Shown one piece after another: positions 13,201-27,323 of a DNA stretch of 64,000 nt. The DNA is taken from assembly GCA_964017235.1 (NCBI GenBank), contig OZ024927.1, forward strand, positions 58,533,293 through 58,597,292, read 5' to 3'. The notes beneath the pieces were generated by a model, which worked only from the letters and a program-made list of their open reading frames with translations, was not told the DNA's origin and did not search any database. Each line of letters starts with the position of its first letter. The first letter of the stretch is position 1. Made by a program: the position numbers and the translations under genes. The DNA is from Sabellastarte sp. h YS-2021 (lineage: Eukaryota > Annelida > Polychaeta > Sabellida > Sabellidae).

Positions 13201-15617
13201 TAGTTACGGAGTAAAAAAGGCGCTCCGGGTACTTGGACAGGTCGCTACATGAGTTTCCTACCGAGATGTAAGTCTGAAATCATTGCTGTAATCATTATTG
13301 CCACAAAACTAAACCCCTGCCAAAATTTCAGCGTTACATCTCAATATTTGACTTAGTTACAGAGGAAAAAAGGCTCTCCCGGTACTTGGGCGATGTAGCC
13401 TGGATAGGTTGCAACACAACTTTTCAAGTTTGATGTAATTCTCAAATCACTTCTATTATCACCAGTGCCACAAAACTAATGTCCTGCCCAAATTACAGCG
13501 TTACATCTCAATATTTGACTTATTTACAGACCAAAAAATGTGCCTCGAGTACTTGGGCCATGGAGCCTTCACAAATCGTGGCATGAGTTTCCCACCTAGA
13601 TGCAACTCTGAAATCATTTTTGTTATCACTAGTGCCACGAAACTAATGTCCTGACCAAATTCCAGCATTACATCTCAATATTTGACTTAGTTACGGAGGA
13701 AAAAAGGCTCTTCGGGTACTTGGACTGGTCGCTACATGAGTTTCCTACCAAGATGTAAGTCTGAAATTATTGCTATAATCATTATTGCCACGAAACTAAA
13801 CCCCTGCCAAAATTTCAGCGTTACATCTCAATATTTGACTTAGTTACAGAGGAAAAAAGGCGCTCCCGGTACTTGGGCAATGTAGCCTGGATAGGTCGCA
13901 ACACAACTTTTCAACTTTGATGTAATTCTCAAATCACTTATATTATCACCAGTGCCACAAAACTAATGTCCTGCCCAAATTACAGCGTTACATCTCAATA
14001 TTTGACTTATTTACAGACCAAAAAATGCGCCTTGAGTACTTGGGTCATGGAGCCTGGACAAGTCGCGGCATGAGTTTCCCACCTAGATGTAAGTCTGAAA
14101 TCATTTTTGTTATCACTAGTTCCACAAAACTAAAATCCTGACCAAATTCTGGCGTTACATCTCAATATTTGACTTAGTTACGGAGTAAAAAAGGCGCTCC
14201 GGGTACTTGGACAGGTCGCTACATGGTTTCCTACCGAGATATAATTAAGTCTGAAATCATTGCTATAATCATTAATGCCACAAAACTAAACCCCTGCCAA
14301 AATTACAGCGTTACATCTCAATATTTTACTTAGTTACCGAGGAAAAAAGGCTCTCCCGGTACTTGGGCGATGTAGCCTGGATAGGTCGCAACACGACTTT
14401 TCAACTTTCATGTCAGTCTCAAATCACATCTATTATCACCAGTGCCACAAAACTAATGTCCTGCCCAAATTACAGCATTATATCTCAATATTTGACTTAT
14501 TTACAGACCAAAAAATGTGCCTCGAGTACTTGGGTCATGGAGCCTGGACAAGTCGCGGCATGAGTTTCCCACCTAGATGTAAGTCTGAAATCATTTTTGT
14601 TATCACTAGTTCCACAAAACTAAAATCCTGACCAAATTCCAGCGTTACATCTCAATATTTGACTTAGTTACGGAGTAAAAAAGGCGCTCCGGGTACTTGG
14701 ACAGGTCGCTACATGAGTTTCCTACCGAGATGTAAGTCTGAAATCATTGCTGTAATCATTATTGCCACAAAACTAAACCCCTGCCAAAATGTCAGCGTTA
14801 CATCTCAATATTTGACTTAGTTACAGAGGAAAAAAGGCTCTCCCGGTACTTGGGCGATGTAGCCTGGATAGGTTGCAACACAACTTTTCAAGTTTGATGT
14901 AATTCTCAAATCACTTCTATTATCACCAGTGCCACAAAACTAATGTCCTGCCCAAATTACAGCGTTACATCTCAATATTTGACTTATTTACAGACCAAAA
15001 AATGTGCCTCGAGTACTTGGGCCATGGAGCCTTCACAAATCGTGGCATGAGTTTCCCACCTAGATGCAACTCTGAAATCATTTTTGTTATCACTAGTGCC
15101 ACGAAACTAATGTCCTGACCAAATTCCAGCATTACATCTCAATATTTGACTTAGTTACGGAGGAAAAAAGGCTCTTCGGGTACTTGGACTGGTCGCTACA
15201 TGAGTTTCCTACCAAGATGTAAGTCTGAAATTATTGCTATAATCATTATTGCCACGAAACTAAACCCCTGCCAAAATTTCAGCGTTACATCTCAATATTT
15301 GACTTAGTTACAGAGGAAAAAAGGCGCTCCCGGTACTTGGGCAATGTAGCCTGGATAGGTCGCAACACAACTTTTCAACTTTGATGTAATTCTGAAATCA
15401 CTTATATTATCACCAGTGCCACAAAACTAATGTCCTGCCCAAATTACAGCGTTACATCTCAATATTTGACTTATTTACAGACCAAAAAATGCGCCTTGAG
15501 TACTTGGGTCATGGAGCCTGGACAAGTCGCGGCATGAGTTTCCCACCTAGATGTAAGTCTGAAATCATTTTTGTTATCACTAGTTCCACAAAACTAAAAT
15601 CCTGACCAAATTCTGGC
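10252..15617 (+). repeat. Second-order repeat unit, copy 2 (5,366 bp; 11 trimers)
   Basis: The order of landmark trimers and minor variants matches the preceding unit at an offset of 5,366 bp. It includes the GATC insertion at 11807 and 'aaaatgtcag' at 14787-14796, which also occurs near 9421. The A tract at 11411 has seven A instead of six; the same 7-A tract recurs at 16777, again 5,366 bp on. Variants near 9425/14791 and 10027/15393 are shared between neighbouring positions at this period but are absent from the equivalent earlier site near 4060, so they arose during the spread of the unit. Confidence 0.85.
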
Positions 15618-18600
15618 GTTACATCTCAATATTTGACTTAGTTACGGAGTAAAAAAGGCGCTCCGGGTACTTGGACAGGTCGCTACATGGTTTCCTACCG
15701 AGATATAAGTCTGAAATCATTGCTATAATCATTAATGCCACAAAACTAAACCCCTGCCAAAATTACAGCGTTACATCTCAATATTTTACTTAGTTACCGA
15801 GGAAAAAAGGCTCTCCCGGTACTTGGGCGATGTAGCCTGGATAGGTCGCAACACGACTTTTCAACTTTCATGTCAGTCTCAAATCACATCTATTATCACC
15901 AGTGCCACAAAACTAATGTCCTGCCCAAATTACAGCATTATATCTCAATATTTGACTTATTTACAGACCAAAAAATGTGCCTCGAGTACTTGGGTCATGG
16001 AGCCTGGACAAGTCGCGGCATGAGTTTCCCACCTAGATGTAAGTCTGAAATCATTTTTGTTATCACTAGTTCCACAAAACTAAAATCCTGACCAAATTCC
16101 AGCGTTACATCTCAATATTTGACTTAGTTACGGAGTAAAAAAGGCGCTCCGGGTACTTGGACAGGTCGCTACATGAGTTTCCTACCGAGATGTAAGTCTG
16201 AAATCATTGCTGTAATCATTATTGCCACAAAACTAAACCCCTGCCAAAATTTCAGCGTTACATCTCAATATTTGACTTAGTTACAGAGGAAAAAAGGCTC
16301 TCCCGGTACTTGGGCGATGTAGCCTGGATAGGTTGCAACACAACTTTTCAAGTTTGATGTAATTCTCAAATCACTTCTATTATCACCAGTGCCACAAAAC
16401 TAATGTCCTGCCCAAATTACAGCGTTACATCTCAATATTTGACTTATTTACAGACCAAAAAATGTGCCTCGAGTACTTGGGCCATGGAGCCTTCACAAAT
16501 CGTGGCATGAGTTTCCCACCTAGATGCAACTCTGAAATCATTTTTGTTATCACTAGTGCCACGAAACTAATGTCCTGACCAAATTCCAGCATTACATCTC
16601 AATATTTGACTTAGTTACAGAGGAAAAAAGACTCTTCGGGTACTTGGACTGGTCGCTACATGAGTTTCCTACCAAGATGTAAGTCTGAAATTATTGCTAT
16701 AATCATTATTGCCACGAAACTAAACCCCTGCCAAAATTTCAGCGTTACATCTCAATATTTGACTTAGTTACAGAGGAAAAAAAGGCGCTCCCGGTACTTG
16801 GGCAATGTAGCCTGGATAGGTCGCAACACAACTTTTCAACTTTGATGTAATTCTCAAATCACTTCTATTATCACCAGTGCCACAAAATTAATGTCCTGCC
16901 CAAATTACAGCGTTTCATCTCAATATTTGACTTATTTACAGACCAAAAAATGCGCCTCAAGTACTTGGGTCATGGAGCCTGGACAAGTCGCGGCATGAGT
17001 TTCCCACCTAGATGTAAGTCTGAAATCATTTTTGTTATCACTAGTCCCACGAAACTAATGTCCTGACTAAATTCCAGCGTTACATCTCAATATTTGACTT
17101 AGTTACAGAGTAAAAAAGGCGCTCCGGGTACTTGGACAGGTCGCTACATGAGTTTCCTACCGAGATGTAGGTCTGAAATCATTCCTATAATCATTATTGC
17201 CACGAAACTAAACCCCTGCCAAAATTTCAGCGTTACATCTCAATATTTGACTTAGTTACAGAGGAAAAAAGGCGCTCCCGGTACTTGGGCAATGTAGCCT
17301 GGATAGGTCGCAACACAACTTTTCAAGTTTGATGTAATTCTCAAATCACTTCTATTATCACCAGTGCCACAAAACTAATGTCCTGCCCAAATTACAGCGT
17401 TACATCTCAATATTTGACTTATTTACAGACCAAAAAATGTGCCTCGAGTACTTGGGCCATGGAGCCTTCACAAATCGTGGCATGAGTTTCCCACCTAGAT
17501 GCAACTCTGAAATCATTTTTGTTATCACTAGTGCCACGAAACTAATGTCCTGACCAAATTCCAGCATTACATCTCAATATTTGACTTAGTTACAGAGGAA
17601 AAAAGACTCTTCGGGTACTTGGACTGGTCGCTACATGAGTTTCCTACCAAGATGTAAGTCTGAAATTATTGCTATAATCATTATTGCCACGAAACTAAAC
17701 CCCTGCCAAAATTTCAGCGTTACATCTCAATATTTGACTTAGTTACAGAGGAAAAAAGGCGCTCCCGGTACTTGGGCAATGTAGCCTGGATAGGTCGCAA
17801 CACAACTTTTCAACTTTGATGTAATTCTCAAATCACTTCTATTATCACCAGTGCCACAAAACTAATGTCCTGCCCAAATTACAGCGTTACATCTCAATAT
17901 TTGACTTATTTACAGACCAAAAAATGCGCCTTGAGTACTTTGGTCATGGAGCCTGGACAAGTCGCGGCATGAGTTTCCCACCTAGATGTAAGTCTGAAAT
18001 CATTTTTGTTATCACTAGTCCCACGAAACTAATGTCCTGACCAAATTCCAGCATTACATCTCAATATTTGACTTAGTTACGGAGTAAAAAAGGCGCTCCG
18101 GGTACTTGGACAGGTCGCTACATGAGTTTCCTACCGAGATGTAAGTCGATCTGAAATCATTCCTATAATCATTATTGCCACGAAACTAAACCCCTGCCAA
18201 AATTTCAGCGTTACATCTCAATATTTGACTTAGTTACAGAGGAAAAAAGGCACTCCCGGTACTTGGGCAATGTAGCCTGGATAGGTCGCAACACAACTTT
18301 TCAAGTTTGATGTAATTCTCAAATCACTTCTATTATCACCAGTGCCACAAAACTAATGTCCTGCCCAAATAACAGCGTTACATCTCAATATTTGACTTAT
18401 TTACAGACCAAAAAATGTGCCTCGAGTACTTGGGCCATGGAGCCTGGACAAATCGTGGCATGAGTTTCCCACCTAGATGTAACTCTGAAATCATTTTTGT
18501 TATCACTAGTGCCACGAAACTAATGTCCTGACCAAATTCCAGCATTACATCTCAATATTTGACTTAGTTACGGAGGAAAAAAGGCTCTTCGGGTACTTGG

Positions 18601-18650
18601 ACAGGTCGTTACATGAGTTTCCTACCAAGATGTAAGTCTGAAATCATTGC
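15618..18650 (+). repeat. Partial third second-order unit, switching to the left-hand variant
   Basis: The block starts as a third copy of the 5,366-bp unit and still shares its 7-A tract at 16777. By about 16,887 it has switched to markers of the 1.2-3.0 kb region: 'aaattaatg', 'cctcaagtac', and 'gatgtaggtctg' at about 17,165, the last at offset 15,608 from its partner. The switch lies between about 16,784 and 16,887. The block ends at a second junction around 18,634-18,661. It is a mosaic of two known local haplotypes, best explained by unequal exchange or gene conversion. Confidence 0.75.
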
Positions 18651-18661
18651 TATAATCATTA
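18634..18661 (+). repeat. Recombination junction inside an A monomer
   Basis: Left of this tract the A monomer reads 'aggtcgttacatgag' and 'accaagatgtaag', as at about 3.0 kb. Right of it the monomer reads 'aatgccacaaaac' and continues into a landmark B monomer, as at about 3.54 kb. The tract itself is 28 bp of sequence common to both parents. Compared with the 3.0-3.6 kb arrangement, one trimer has been lost, leaving a 2,927-bp landmark interval where 3,416 would be expected. This is the expected product of a one-trimer unequal exchange or slippage. Confidence 0.75.
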
Positions 18662-21600
18662 ATGCCACAAAACTAAACCCCTGCCAAAATTACAGCGTTA
18701 CATCTCAATATTTTACTTAGTTACCGAGGAAAAAAGGCTCTCCCGGTACTTGGGCGATGTAGCCTGGATAGGTCGCAACACGACTTTTCAACTTTCATGT
18801 CAGTCTCAAATCACATCTATTATCACCAGTGCCACAAAACTAATGTCCTGCCCAAATTACAGCATTATATCTCAATATTTGACTTATTTACAGACCAAAA
18901 AATGTGCCTCGAGTACTTGGGTCATGGAGCCTGGACAAGTCGCGGCATGAGTTTCCCACCTAGATGTAAGTCTGAAATCATTTTTGTTATCACTAGTTCC
19001 ACAAAACTAAAATCCTGACCAAATTCCAGCGTTACATCTCAATATTTGACTTAGTTACGGAGTAAAAAAGGCGCTCCGGGTACTTGGACAGGTCGCTACA
19101 TGAGTTTCCTACCGAGATGTAAGTCTGAAATCATTGCTGTAATCATTATTGCCACAAAACTAAACCCCTGCCAAAATTTCAGCGTTACATCTCAATATTT
19201 GACTTAGTTACAGAGGAAAAAAGGCTCTCCCGGTACTTGGGCGATGTAGCCTGGATAGGTTGCAACACAACTTTTCAAGTTTGATGTAATTCTCAAATCA
19301 CTTCTATTATCACCAGTGCCACAAAACTAATGTCCTGCCCAAATTACAGCGTTACATCTCAATATTTGACTTATTTACAGACCAAAAAATGTGCCTCGAG
19401 TACTTGGGCCATGGAGCCTTCACAAATCGTGGCATGAGTTTCCCACCTAGATGCAACTCTGAAATCATTTTTGTTATCACTAGTGCCACGAAACTAATGT
19501 CCTGACCAAATTCCAGCATTACATCTCAATATTTGACTTAGTTACGGAGGAAAAAAGGCTCTTCGGGTACTTGGACTGGTCGCTACATGAGTTTCCTACC
19601 AAGATGTAAGTCTGAAATTATTGCTGTAATCATTATTGCCACAAAACTAAACCCCTGCCAAAATTTCAGCGTTACATCTCAATATTTGACTTAGTTACAG
19701 AGGAAAAAAGGCTCTCCCGGTACTTGGGCGATGTAGCCTGGATAGGTTGCAACACAACTTTTCAAGTTTGATGTAATTCTCAAATCACTTCTATTATCAC
19801 CAGTGCCACAAAACTAATGTCCTGCCCAAATTACAGCGTTACATCTCAATATTTGACTTATTTACAGACCAAAAAATGTGCCTCGAGTACTTGGGCCATG
19901 GAGCCTTCACAAATCGTGGCATGAGTTTCCCACCTAGATGCAACTCTGAAATCATTTTTGTTATCACTAGTGCCACGAAACTAATGTCCTGACCAAATTC
20001 CAGCATTACATCTCAATATTTGACTTAGTTACGGAGGAAAAAAGGCTCTTCGGGTACTTGGACTGGTCGCTACATGAGTTTCCTACCAAGATGTAAGTCT
20101 GAAATTATTGCTATAATCATTATTGCCACGAAACTAAACCCCTGCCAAAATTTCAGCGTTACATCTCAATATTTGACTTAGCTACAGAGGAAAAAAGGCG
20201 CTCCCGGTACTTGGGCAATGTAGCCTGGATAGGTCGCAACACAACTTTTCAAGTTTGATGTAATTCTCAAATCACTTCTATTATCACCAGTGCCACAAAA
20301 TTAATGTCCTGCCCAAATTACAGCGTTTCATCTCAATATTTGACTTATTTACAGACCAAAAAATGCGCCTCAAGTACTTGGGTCATGGAGCCTGGACAAG
20401 TCGCGGCATGAGTTTCCCACCTAGATGTAAGTCTGAAATCATTTTTGTTATCACTAGTCCCACGAAACTAATGTCCTGACCAAATTCCAGCGTTACATCT
20501 CAATATTTGACTTAGTTACGGAGTAAAAAAGGCGCTCCGGGTACTTGGACAGGTCGCTACATGAGTTTCCTACCGAGATGTAAGTCGATCTGAAATCATT
20601 CCTATAATCATTATTGCCACGAAACTAAACCCCTGCCAAAATTTCAGCGTTACATCTCAATATTTGACTTAGTTACAGAGGAAAAAAGGCACTCCCGGTA
20701 CTTGGGCAATGTAGCCTGGATAGGTCGCAACACAACTTTTCAAGTTTGATGTAATTCTCAAATCACTTCTATTATCACCAGTGCCACAAAACTAATGTCC
20801 TGCCCAAATAACAGCGTTACATCTCAATATTTGACTTATTTACAGACCAAAAAATGTGCCTCGAGTACTTGGGCCATGGAGCCTGGACAAATCGTGGCAT
20901 GAGTTTCCCACCTAGATGTAACTCTGAAATCATTTTTGTTATCACTAGTGCCACGAAACTAATGTCCTGACCAAATTCCAGCATTACATCTCAATATTTG
21001 ACTTAGTTACGGAGGAAAAAAGGCTCTTCGGGTACTTGGACAGGTCGTTACATGAGTTTCCTACCAAGATGTAAGTCTGAAATCATTGCTATAATCATTA
21101 TTGCCACGAAACTAAACCCCTGCCAAAATTTCAGCGTTACATCTCAATATTTGACTTAGTTACAGAGGAAAAAAGGCGCTCCCGGTACTTGGGCAATGTA
21201 GCCTGGATAGGTCGCAACACAACTTTTCAAGTTTGATGTAATTCTCAAATCACTTCTATTATCACCAGTGCCACAAAATTAATGTCCTGCCCAAATTACA
21301 GCGTTTCATCTCAATATTTGACTTATTTACAGACCAAAAAATGCGCCTCAAGTACTTGGGTCATGGAGCCTGGACAAGTCGCGGCATGAGTTTCCCACCT
21401 AGATGTAAGTCTGAAATCATTTTTGTTATCACTAGTCCCACGAAACTAATGTCCTGACCAAATTCCAGCGTTACATCTCAATATTTGACTTAGTTACGGA
21501 GGAAAAAAGGCTCTTCGGGTACTTGGACAGGTCGTTACATGAGTTTCCTACCAAGATGTAAGTCTGAAATCATTGCTATAATCATTATTGCCACGAAACT

Positions 21601-23421
21601 AAACCCCTGCCAAAATTTCAGCGTTACATCTCAATATTTGACTTAGTTACAGAGGAAAAAAGGCGCTCCCGGTACTTGGGCAATGTAGCCTGGATAGGTC
21701 GCAACACAACTTTTCAAGTTTGATGTAATTCTCAAATCACTTCTATTATCACCAGTGCCACAAAACTAATGTCCTGCCCAAATTACAGCGTTACATCTCA
21801 ATATTTGACTTATTTACAGACCAAAAAATGTGCCTCGAGTACTTGGGCCATGGAGCCTTCACAAATCGTGGCATGAGTTTCCCACCTAGATGCAACTCTG
21901 AAATCATTTTTGTTATCACTAGTGCCACGAAACTAATGTCCTGACCAAATTCCAGCATTACATCTCAATATTTGACTTAGTTACAGAGGAAAAAAGACTC
22001 TTCGGGTACTTGGACTGGTCGCTACATGAGTTTCCTACCAAGATGTAAGTCTGAAATTATTGCTATAATCATTATTGCCACGAAACTAAACCCCTGCCAA
22101 AATTTCAGCGTTACATCTCAATATTTGACTTAGTTACAGAGGAAAAAAGGCGCTCCCGGTACTTGGGCAATGTAGCCTGGATAGGTCGCAACACAACTTT
22201 TCAACTTTGATGTAATTCTCAAATCACTTCTATTATCACCAGTGCCACAAAACTAATGTCCTGCCCAAATTACAGCGTTACATCTCAATATTTGACTTAT
22301 TTACAGACCAAAAAATGCGCCTTGAGTACTTGGGTCATGGAGCCTGGACAAGTCGCGGCATGAGTTTCCCACCTAGATGTAAGTCTGAAATCATTTTTGT
22401 TATCACTAGTCCCACGAAACTAATGTCCTGACCAAATTCCAGCGTTACATCTCAATATTTGACTTAGTTACAGAGTAAAAAAGGCGCTCCGGGTACTTGG
22501 ACAGGTCGCTACATGAGTTTCCTACCGAGATGTAAGTCGATCTGAAATCATTCCTATAATCATTATTGCCACGAAACTAAACCCCTGCCAAAATTTCAGC
22601 GTTACATCTCAATATTTGACTTAGTTACAGAGGAAAAAAGGCACTCCCGGTACTTGGGCAATGTAGCCTGGATAGGTCGCAACACAACTTTTCAAGTTTG
22701 ATGTAATTCTCAAATCACTTCTATTATCACCAGTGCCACAAAACTAATGTCCTGCCCAAATAACAGCGTTACATCTCAATATTTGACTTATTTACAGACC
22801 AAAAAATGTGCCTCGAGTACTTGGGCCATGGAGCCTGGACAAATCGTGGCATGAGTTTCCCACCTAGATGTAACTCTGAAATCATTTTTGTTATCACTAG
22901 TGCCACGAAACTAATGTCCTGACCAAATTCCAGCATTACATCTCAATATTTGACTTAGTTACGGAGGAAAAAAGGCTCTTCGGGTACTTGGACAGGTCGT
23001 TACATGAGTTTCCTACCAAGATGTAAGTCTGAAATCATTGCTATAATCATTATTGCCACGAAACTAAACCCCTGCCAAAATTTCAGCGTTACATCTCAAT
23101 ATTTGACTTAGTTACAGAGGAAAAAAGGCGCTCCCGGTACTTGGGCAATGTAGCCTGGATAGGTCGCAACACAACTTTTCAACTTTGATGTAATTCTCAA
23201 ATCACTTCTATTATCACCAGTGCCACAAAACTAATGTCCTGCCCAAATTACAGCGTTACATCTCAATATTTGACTTATTTACAGACCAAAAAATGCGCCT
23301 TGAGTACTTGGGTCATGGAGCCTGGACAAGTCGCGGCATGAGTTTCCCACCTAGATGTAAGTCTGAAATCATTTTTGTTATCACTAGTTCCACAAAACTA
23401 AAATCCTGACCAAATTCTGGC
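18662..23421 (+). repeat. Mosaic A-B-C trimers between the left and right domains
   Basis: This stretch has about ten trimers with no second-order period that I can see. It contains a one-trimer direct duplication (equivalent points 19,134 and 19,621, 487 bp apart). It also holds the first of nine chimeric A monomers reading 'attattgctgtaatc', and two GATC-bearing A monomers at 20,587 and 22,539. Markers of the left domain ('attaatgcc', 'gttaccgagg') end near its start; after it the right-domain forms ('attattgcc', 'gttaccaagg') are found. No gene or other feature is visible. Confidence 0.8.
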
Positions 23422-26400
23422 GTTACATCTCAATATTTGACTTAGTTACGGAGTAAAAAAGGCGCTCCGGGTACTTGGACAGGTCGCTACATGGTTTCCT
23501 ACCGAGATATAATTAAGTCTGAAATCATTGCTATAATCATTATTGCCACAAAACTAAACCCCTGCCAAAATTACAGCGTTACATCTCAATATTTTACTTA
23601 GTTACCAAGGAAAAAAGGCTCTCCCGGTACTTGGGCGATGTAGCCTGGATAGGTCGCAACACGACTTTTCAACTTTCATGTCAGTCTCAAATCACATCTA
23701 TTATCACCAGTGCCACAAAACTAATGTCCTGCCCAAATTACAGCATTATATCTCAATATTTGACTTATTTACAGACCAAAAAATGTGCCTCGAGTACTTG
23801 GGTCATGGAGCCTGGACAAGTCGCGGCATGAGTTTCCCACCTAGATGTAAGTCTGAAATCATTTTTGTTATCACTAGTTCCACAAAACTAAAATCCTGAC
23901 CAAATTCCAGCGTTACATCTCAATATTTGACTTAGTTACGGAGTAAAAAAGGCGCTCCGGGTACTTGGACAGGTCGCTACATGAGTTTCCTACCGAGATG
24001 TAAGTCTGAAATCATTGCTGTAATCATTATTGCCACAAAACTAAACCCCTGCCAAAATTTCAGCGTTACATCTCAATATTTGACTTAGTTACAGAGGAAA
24101 AAAGGCTCTCCCGGTACTTGGGCGATGTAGCCTGGATAGGTTGCAACACAACTTTTCAAGTTTGATGTAATTCTCAAATCACTTCTATTATCACCAGTGC
24201 CACAAAACTAATGTCCTGCCCAAATTACAGCGTTACATCTCAATATTTGACTTATTTACAGACCAAAAAATGTGCCTCGAGTACTTGGGCCATGGAGCCT
24301 TCACAAATCGTGGCATGAGTTTCCCACCTAGATGCAACTCTGAAATCATTTTTGTTATCACTAGTGCCACGAAACTAATGTCCTGACCAAATTCCAGCAT
24401 TACATCTCAATATTTGACTTAGTTACGGAGGAAAAAAGGCTCTTCGGGTACTTGGACTGGTCGCTACATGAGTTTCCTACCAAGATGTAAGTCTGAAATT
24501 ATTGCTGTAATCATTATTGCCACAAAACTAAACCCCTGCCAAAATTTCAGCGTTACATCTCAATATTTGACTTAGTTACAGAGGAAAAAAGGCTCTCCCG
24601 GTACTTGGGCGATGTAGCCTGGATAGGTTGCAACACAACTTTTCAAGTTTGATGTAATTCTCAAATCACTTCTATTATCACCAGTGCCACAAAACTAATG
24701 TCCTGCCCAAATTACAGCGTTACATCTCAATATTTGACTTATTTACAGACCAAAAAATGTGCCTCGAGTACTTGGGCCATGGAGCCTTCACAAATCGTGG
24801 CATGAGTTTCCCACCTAGATGCAACTCTGAAATCATTTTTGTTATCACTAGTGCCACGAAACTAATGTCCTGACCAAATTCCAGCATTACATCTCAATAT
24901 TTGACTTAGTTACGGAGGAAAAAAGGCTCTTCGGGTACTTGGACTGGTCGCTACATGAGTTTCCTACCAAGATGTAAGTCTGAAATTATTGCTATAATCA
25001 TTATTGCCACGAAACTAAACCCCTGCCAAAATTTCAGCGTTACATCTCAATATTTGACTTAGCTACAGAGGAAAAAAGGCGCTCCCGGTACTTGGGCAAT
25101 GTAGCCTGGATAGGTCGCAACACAACTTTTCAACTTTGATGTAATTCTCAAATCACTTCTATTATCACCAGTGCCACAAAACTAATGTCCTGCCCAAATT
25201 ACAGCGTTACATCTCAATATTTGACTTATTTACAGACCAAAAAATGCGCCTTGAGTACTTGGGTCATGGAGCCTGGACAAGTCGCGGCATGAGTTTCCCA
25301 CCTAGATGTAAGTCTGAAATCATTTTTGTTATCACTAGTTCCACAAAACTAAAATCCTGACCAAATTCTGGCGTTACATCTCAATATTTGACTTAGTTAC
25401 GGAGTAAAAAAGGCGCTCCGGGTACTTGGACAGGTCGCTACATGGTTTCCTACCGAGATATAATTAAGTCTGAAATCATTGCTATAATCATTATTGCCAC
25501 AAAACTAAACCCCTGCCAAAATTACAGCGTTACATCTCAATATTTTACTTAGTTACCAAGGAAAAAAGGCTCTCCCGGTACTTGGGCGATGTAGCCTGGA
25601 TAGGTCGCAACACGACTTTTCAACTTTCATGTCAGTCTCAAATCACATCTATTATCACCAGTGCCACAAAACTAATGTCCTGCCCAAATTACAGCATTAT
25701 ATCTCAATATTTGACTTATTTACAGACCAAAAAATGTGCCTCGAGTACTTGGGTCATGGAGCCTGGACAAGTCGCGGCATGAGTTTCCCACCTAGATGTA
25801 AGTCTGAAATCATTTTTGTTATCACTAGTTCCACAAAACTAAAATCCTGACCAAATTCCAGCGTTACATCTCAATATTTGACTTAGTTACGGAGTAAAAA
25901 AGGCGCTCCGGGTACTTGGACAGGTCGCTACATGAGTTTCCTACCGAGATGTAAGTCTGAAATCATTGCTGTAATCATTATTGCCACAAAACTAAACCCC
26001 TGCCAAAATTTCAGCGTTACATCTCAATATTTGACTTAGTTACAGAGGAAAAAAGGCTCTCCCGGTACTTGGGCGATGTAGCCTGGATAGGTTGCAACAC
26101 AACTTTTCAAGTTTGATGTAATTCTCAAATCACTTCTATTATCACCAGTGCCACAAAACTAATGTCCTGCCCAAATTACAGCGTTACATCTCAATATTTG
26201 ACTTATTTACAGACCAAAAAATGTGCCTCGAGTACTTGGGCCATGGAGCCTTCACAAATCGTGGCATGAGTTTCCCACCTAGATGCAACTCTGAAATCAT
26301 TTTTGTTATCACTAGTGCCACGAAACTAATGTCCTGACCAAATTCCAGCATTACATCTCAATATTTGACTTAGTTACGGAGGAAAAAAGGCTCTTCGGGT

Positions 26401-27323
26401 ACTTGGACTGGTCGCTACATGAGTTTCCTACCAAGATGTAAGTCTGAAATTATTGCTGTAATCATTATTGCCACAAAACTAAACCCCTGCCAAAATTTCA
26501 GCGTTACATCTCAATATTTGACTTAGTTACAGAGGAAAAAAGGCTCTCCCGGTACTTGGGCGATGTAGCCTGGATAGGTTGCAACACAACTTTTCAAGTT
26601 TGATGTAATTCTCAAATCACTTCTATTATCACCAGTGCCACAAAACTAATGTCCTGCCCAAATTACAGCGTTACATCTCAATATTTGACTTATTTACAGA
26701 CCAAAAAATGTGCCTCGAGTACTTGGGCCATGGAGCCTTCACAAATCGTGGCATGAGTTTCCCACCTAGATGCAACTCTGAAATCATTTTTGTTATCACT
26801 AGTGCCACGAAACTAATGTCCTGACCAAATTCCAGCATTACATCTCAATATTTGACTTAGTTACGGAGGAAAAAAGGCTCTTCGGGTACTTGGACTGGTC
26901 GCTACATGAGTTTCCTACCAAGATGTAAGTCTGAAATTATTGCTATAATCATTATTGCCACGAAACTAAACCCCTGCCAAAATTTCAGCGTTACATCTCA
27001 ATATTTGACTTAGCTACAGAGGAAAAAAGGCGCTCCCGGTACTTGGGCAATGTAGCCTGGATAGGTCGCAACACAACTTTTCAAGTTTGATGTAATTCTC
27101 AAATCACTTCTATTATCACCAGTGCCACAAAATTAATGTCCTGCCCAAATTACAGCGTTTCATCTCAATATTTGACTTATTTACAGACCAAAAAATGCGC
27201 CTCAAGTACTTGGGTCATGGAGCCTGGACAAGTCGCGGCATGAGTTTCCCACCTAGATGTAAGTCTGAAATCATTTTTGTTATCACTAGTCCCACGAAAC
27301 TAATGTCCTGACCAAATTCCAGC
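23422..27323 (+). repeat. Tandem pair of 1,951-bp units (four trimers each)
   Basis: Landmark trimers at 23,422 and 25,373 begin two successive four-trimer units. Each runs landmark trimer, 'ttgctgtaatc' trimer, a duplicate of that trimer with the chimeric 'ttattgctgtaatc' A monomer, and a 'ttagctacagagg' trimer. They agree for about 1.7 kb and then differ: the first unit ends with 'caactttgatg' and 'gccttgagt', the second with 'caagtttgatg', 'aaattaatg' and 'cctcaagt'. Similar pairs with the same 1,951-bp spacing begin at about 39,993 and 51,698, so the pair was copied as a whole. Confidence 0.8.
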
